From NCBI GenBank assembly GCA_019413245.1, contig DXNX01000132.1, forward strand, positions 1 through 6,986: 6,986 nt of DNA, in the 5' to 3' direction. Shown piece by piece: positions 5,356 through 6,986 of the stretch. A program made the position numbers and the translations under genes. Position 1 is the first letter of the stretch, and the number at the start of each line of letters is the position of its first letter. The DNA is from Oscillospiraceae bacterium. GTDB taxonomy: Bacteria > Bacillota > Clostridia > Oscillospirales > Ruminococcaceae. The notes under the pieces were generated by a model. It worked only from the letters and a program-made list of their open reading frames with translations. It did not search any database and was not told the DNA's origin.

Positions 5356-5449
5356 TCAATAAAATTACTTTAGTAAATGGAATAGGTTCCGGCGTTAGCC
5401 GGAACCTAAAGTAAAGGAATATGGTTTTGAATAGTGTACAGATTGCTTG

Positions 5450-5585
5450 GTATAGCCCCGTATAAGGGGCTTGCAGTGCAAAAGGTGTGATTGAAAAATA
5501 GTTCAATGCCCTCTTTAGAGGGCTACCACAGGAGATAGGCCCTTATAGGGCCTGTTCAAATCACCCGTTCAACGGGTGGTTTTGA
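5450..5585 (+). ncRNA. Omega-RNA-like structured segment
   Basis: Visible helices in order: AGCCCC/GGGGCT (5454-5459 with 5466-5471); TTGCA-G-TGCAA; ATTGAA/TTCAAT (5490-5495 with 5502-5507); GCCCTCT/AGAGGGC (5508-5523); AGGCCCT/AGGGCCT (5537-5553); and CACCCGT/ACGGGTG (5562-5578). A competing long-range helix can form between GGTGTGATTGAA (5484-5495) and TTCAAATCACC (5555-5565), enclosing the middle hairpins. Such switching helices that end at the element's right-hand hairpin are the layout of TnpB guide-RNA scaffolds, where the guide would start just past the right end. No tnpB is present here, so any nuclease would have to act in trans. The family call is by architecture only. Confidence 0.4.
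5556..5585 (+). repeat. Right subterminal hairpin of the putative IS200/IS605-type element
   Basis: CACCCGTTCAACGGGTG (5562-5578) is extended by TCAAAT on the left and GGTTTTGA on the right with one bulge, giving a stem of about 12 bp. Its GTTCAAC centre equals that of 5337-5355. The short T run behind it could also give weak termination. Confidence 0.7.
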
Positions 5586-5614
5586 TTATGCAAAGATTCA
5601 TTTCAGAAATATGG

Positions 5615-5658
5615 GTACAGCCCCGGCGGATTCATAGAATGAATTACCGGGGCTGTAC
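5615..5658. repeat. Long isolated imperfect hairpin
   Basis: GTACAGCCCCGG (5615-5626) pairs perfectly with CCGGGGCTGTAC (5647-5658). Inside, after a small internal loop, GATTCAT (5629-5635) pairs with ATGAATT (5639-5645, one wobble) around a three-base loop. No T tract follows on either strand. It may be a recombination or replication hairpin, a mini-element, or a processing signal; I cannot decide. Confidence 0.75.
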
Positions 5659-5783
5659 TATTGAAGCCTAAAAGGACACCACACCCACATGAGGCACGCC
5701 AAAACCCGGGAATGTCAGAGACCCACACGATAAAGTGTGATAAGCATCCAGGCATTTTTTATGCCGGGGGGAGGACATATGCA

Positions 5784-5894
5784 ATGAAGGTGCATCCGCT
5801 TCCCCCTTTTGCACAAATGCCGCTAGAGTTGGATAATGTTACCCTCGCCATTCCCTTGACCGTCGGCGCGCCACCCGCCGGGGTGGGGGAATAG
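5784..5894 (+). CDS. Possible short gene, 36 residues (weak)
   Basis: The frame is open from 5661 to 5894. The only start with a good ribosome site is the ATG at 5784, with GGGGGAGG 9 nt upstream; ATG 5712 and TTG 5661 lack one. The product (M-K-V-H-P-L-P-P-F-A-Q-M...) is proline-rich, without membrane segment or recognised motif. The G-run that looks like a ribosome site is also coding in the longer version, so both could be chance. A short minus-strand frame from ATG-GCG-AGG overlaps it with equally thin support. Confidence 0.3.
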   Translation: MKVHPLPPFAQMPLELDNVTLAIPLTVGAPPAGVGE

Positions 5895-5935
5895 GACTGT
5901 GTCCAATATGCACACATTCCGCCGGGGCAGGTCGG

Positions 5936-6049
5936 TTATATGTGTGCTGCCATGTGGTCGTCTATGTATTCATGGTTCTTTCCTGGATGCTGCCTATTGC
6001 CAGGCAGAAAAGCCGGTTTCCCTCCAGGCACTGAACAATATAACTTCAT
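5936..6049 (-). CDS. Possible 37-residue ORF at the end of the minus-strand cluster (weak)
   Basis: ATG at 6049 opens a frame that reads M-K-L-Y-C-S-V-P-G-G and ends in TAA at 5936. It starts 12 nt after the stop of the previous small ORF. The upstream AGTGGTG is a poor ribosome site. No known family is recognised. It is listed because it continues the same-strand chain; it may be chance. The stretch 5895-5935 holds only one copy of the repeated TGTGTCCAAT word. Confidence 0.2.
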   Translation of the reverse strand: MKLYCSVPGGKPAFLPGNRQHPGKNHEYIDDHMAAHI

Positions 6050-6061
6050 TGCACCACTGAA

Positions 6062-6181
6062 TCAGCCACCGATTTCTGCGCAACTTTGCAAAGGCCGTGC
6101 TTTCAATCTGCTGAACGCGGGAGCTGCTTTTTTCTCGCGTTGCTCTGGGTTCAACTGCCCGGCGGGGTCTTTCTGCTCCAT
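6062..6181 (-). CDS. 39-residue small ORF with strong ribosome site
   Basis: AAAGGAGG (6197-6190) stands 8 nt before the ATG at 6181. The product is hydrophilic and charged in its first half (M-E-Q-K-D-P-A-G-Q-L-N-P-E-Q-R-E-K-K) and ends A-E-I-G-G. No family is recognised. The ribosome site lies inside the last codons of the preceding 32-residue ORF, whose TGA is 4 nt before this ATG, so the two would be translationally coupled. It may be a real small accessory protein or the head of a decayed longer gene. Confidence 0.4.
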   Translation of the reverse strand: MEQKDPAGQLNPEQREKKAAPAFSRLKARPLQSCAEIGG

Positions 6182-6185
6182 ATAT

Positions 6186-6284
6186 TCATCCTCCTTTCCA
6201 TGTGAAAACATTCGTAATGACGGCGTGCGGACCGCCGGGTACTATGCTTTCGTGTATACGCAGGCAAGGAGCCGTCCGGCTCAT
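6186..6284 (-). CDS. 32-residue small ORF overlapping the next ribosome site
   Basis: ATG at 6284 is preceded by AGGGGAAG about 3 nt upstream. The frame reads M-S-R-T-A-P-C-L-R-I-H-E-S-I-V and ends ...W-K-G-G-stop, where the last codons AAA-GGA-GGA-TGA form the ribosome site of the following ORF. This compact stop/ribosome-site overlap is common in phage and plasmid operons. No known family. The start lies 12 nt after the second stop of the excisionase-like frame, so all could share one transcript. Confidence 0.4.
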   Translation of the reverse strand: MSRTAPCLRIHESIVPGGPHAVITNVFTWKGG

Positions 6285-6377
6285 TGCTTCCCCTGCTCAG
6301 TTCGATTCTTTGACGGCCTCAGCGACTTCTTTATCGTAGCGATCAAGGGCGTTCCTCACGCTCTCGCTTTTCTCTTT

Positions 6378-6590
6378 TCAGCAAATTTGCCTGGCAAGAA
6401 CGGTCGCCGGGATCACCTTGCCACGTCCCTTGCCAATCCAGCCATAAAGCCGAGTAACTTTTCGCGCACCATTGCGGTCATCAGGGCCGTAGACAATCTT
6501 TGCAGCTTCCGCCACTGTCACCATTTCCCCGGCGGCCTCCCGGCGCACGCGCTCCAATGCATCACGATAACCTTCTTTTTCTCTTGCCAT
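6378..6590 (-). CDS. Small helix-turn-helix protein, excisionase (Xis)-like
   Basis: A 70-residue protein with an N-terminal charged helix (M-A-R-E-K-E-G-Y-R-D, to about 20). A putative DNA-binding unit follows: V-T-V-A-E-A-A-K-I-V-Y-G (24-35), then R-K-V-T-R-L-Y-G-W-I-G-K-G (43-55) and K-V-I-P-A-T-V-L-A-R-Q-I (58-69). Two helices, a tryptophan in the recognition helix and a following glycine-rich turn resemble the MerR/excisionase-type winged helix that assists integrases or regulates mobile elements. I chose ATG 6590, which has GAGGTGA 5 nt upstream, over the in-frame GTG 9 nt earlier that lies inside that site. The frame ends in TGA, but reading on gives 26 more codons (K-E-K-S-E-S-V-R-N-A-L-D-R-Y-D-K...) to a TGA at 6299-6297. 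A charged helix of this kind would be a natural C-terminus, so the gene may be shortened by a nonsense mutation. Confidence 0.6.
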   Translation of the reverse strand: MAREKEGYRDALERVRREAAGEMVTVAEAAKIVYGPDDRNGARKVTRLYGWIGKGRGKVIPATVLARQIC

Positions 6591-6698
6591 ACAAATCACC
6601 TCAAAAAAGTATTCTTAGATGATTCTATCACTAATATGGCCCATGATGCTATTCTTTCGTGCCCCAAACTTAACAGGTCAATACACTTCCCCTTTTCT

Positions 6699-6878
6699 CT
6701 ACGGTGTCAGTGTCTGTAGTCCGTCACGCATCCGCTGCAACACCGTTGTGTCCACATTGGACACGCGCCCGCCGGGTGATGTACCTAAGCCGGGGCAAGA
6801 GCTTGTCGCGTGGTAAGTGTAAACGTCATATACGAAAAAAGCGTCATCCCGTCTTTTGTGTCCAATTTCATCATGCAA
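6699..6878 (-). CDS. Possible relic or short gene, open frame without clear start
   Basis: From a TTG at 6878 a frame of 59 codons runs to TAG at 6699; it is open for 6 more codons upstream, then stopped by TAA. The translation looks protein-like (D-D-A-F-F-V-Y-D-V-Y-T-Y-H, later V-D-T-T-V-L-Q-R-M-R-D-G-L-Q-T-L). There is no ribosome site before the TTG or before the in-frame GTG. It may be the tail of a decayed gene upstream of the excisionase-like gene, or chance. No family is recognised. The remaining stretch 6591-6698 is non-coding leader of the excisionase-like gene with no promoter I would defend. Confidence 0.25.
   Translation of the reverse strand: MHDEIGHKRRDDAFFVYDVYTYHATSSCPGLGTSPGGRVSNVDTTVLQRMRDGLQTLTP
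6748..6764. repeat. Palindrome GTGTCCA-CAT-TGGACAC, part of a repeated word
   Basis: A perfect 7-bp inverted repeat with a 3-base centre. The word GTGTCCAAT within it (minus strand) also occurs on the + strand at 5899-5907 and 6858-6866, the latter two as TGTGTCCAAT. Three copies of a 9-mer within 1 kb suggest a protein-binding site family, but the function is unknown. Confidence 0.5.
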
Positions 6879-6917
6879 CGCTTGAAGAAATGCAGATTAT
6901 TGTAACAAAAACATAGA

Positions 6918-6962
6918 TTATTGCGGAAATAACCTGTGTTTTTTCCGCAATAACGATTGACT
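6918..6962 (+). promoter_or_regulatory. 12-bp inverted repeat with adjacent -35-like box, reading out of the window
   Basis: TTATTGCGGAAA (6918-6929) and TTTCCGCAATAA (6942-6953) are exact inverted copies with a 12-nt spacer. TTGACT, a good -35 hexamer, follows at 6957-6962; the matching -10 would lie at or beyond the window edge. The half-site TATTGCGGAAATA resembles the operator word TATTTGCGTAAATA of the RHH module, so this may be an operator of a related regulator in front of a gene to the right. Confidence 0.5.
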
Positions 6963-6986
6963 TTATCTTTGGGAATAAGTTCATTT

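Larger units (their letters stand above)
5311..5590 (+). mobile_element. Probable tnpA/tnpB-less IS200/IS605-type element (PATE-like)
   Basis: This stretch has no gene but is packed with hairpins. The outermost two, at 5337-5355 and 5556-5585, share the centre CC.GTTCAAC.GG, as the left and right subterminal palindromes of IS200/IS605 elements do. Those elements have no terminal inverted repeats and make no target duplication; they insert after short T-rich targets, often beside terminator hairpins. The left side here abuts the T tract and TTTAT of the small-RNA terminator, and TTGATTATG follows the right hairpin. The interior resembles the 3' omega-RNA region of tnpB loci in gut Firmicutes. 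Boundaries are estimates, since no empty site is available. An unrelated large structured RNA is the main alternative. Confidence 0.45.

Noticed and set aside
5242..5373. 43-codon ORF within the small RNA, behind TTAGGAG
   Set aside because: The ribosome site directly touches the ATG, and the frame would cross the intrinsic terminator and the left hairpin of the mini-element. Kept only as an alternative.
5330..5660. CRISPR array, because of evenly spread short hairpins
   Set aside because: The hairpins differ in stem sequence and spacing; there is no constant repeat with unique spacers.
5705..5810. Riboswitch or leader based on small inverted repeats (CACAC/GTGTG; GGCAT-TTTTT-ATGCC)
   Set aside because: Stems of only five base pairs without a consistent larger fold or terminator; no known class recognised.
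6297..6390. Selenocysteine or recoded UGA in the excisionase-like gene (Cys-UGA)
   Set aside because: No convincing SECIS-type hairpin follows, the protein is not a redox enzyme, and UGA is a normal stop for ftsX, rsmA and others in the window.
5940..6719. 259-codon + frame
   Set aside because: No ribosome site, Cys/Phe/Pro/Ser-rich low-quality translation, and antisense to the helix-turn-helix gene and the small ORFs with good ribosome sites.
3957..6986. Second attachment site (repeat of the tRNA 3' end)
   Set aside because: I looked for the T-arm and acceptor sequence again and found no copy, so element borders cannot be set from this window.

Overview
This looks like a contig from a GC-rich, low-GC-phylum-type (Firmicutes/Bacillota) gut anaerobe, most probably an Oscillospirales member of the Faecalibacterium/Gemmiger/Subdoligranulum kind. 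The placement is inferred from protein style, strong AGGAGG ribosome sites, gene order and tRNA sequence; no taxonomic search was possible. UGA and UAA are ordinary stops here.

Left part, about 1-3960, is chromosomal housekeeping DNA, all on the + strand. It holds the 3' end of ftsX, a secreted coiled-coil M23 peptidoglycan endopeptidase of the type that FtsEX activates, a 33-residue single-pass membrane micropeptide, a membrane-anchored PDZ/S41 protease homologue, and rsmA (16S rRNA dimethyladenosine methyltransferase). A tRNA-Thr(UGU) follows with its own near-consensus promoter and an intrinsic terminator. The S41 protein lacks the nucleophilic serine, the glutamine and part of the oxyanion motif of its family, so it is probably a pseudoprotease that works by binding. 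The first 36 to 39 bases are a perfect fold-back of the next 36 and probably an assembly or chimera artefact at the contig edge.

Right part, about 4010-6986, is accessory DNA just downstream of the tRNA, a classic integration position. It starts with a tandem 11-bp repeat and a small unknown minus-strand gene. A divergent control region with three copies of a near-palindromic operator (core TTTGCGTAAA) precedes a tightly coupled two-gene module: a ribbon-helix-helix DNA-binding protein and a PBECR-type nuclease-fold protein, which has the layout of a type II toxin-antitoxin pair. Next comes a candidate small RNA gene with a strong promoter, a three-way-junction fold and a terminator.

Directly after the U-tract of that terminator sits about 280 bp packed with hairpins. 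Its two outermost hairpins share the same GTTCAAC centre. I read it as a tnpA/tnpB-less IS200/IS605-type element (PATE-like) that retains an omega-RNA-like segment. The remainder has a strong isolated hairpin, a weak short + frame, and a minus-strand cluster led by a small excisionase-like helix-turn-helix gene with an in-frame UGA followed by 26 more open codons, then very short ORFs with overlapping stop and ribosome site. The window ends in a 12-bp inverted repeat beside a -35-like hexamer; the repeat resembles the operator of the RHH module. No integrase, relaxase or second copy of the tRNA 3' end lies inside the window, so the element type and its far boundary stay open.
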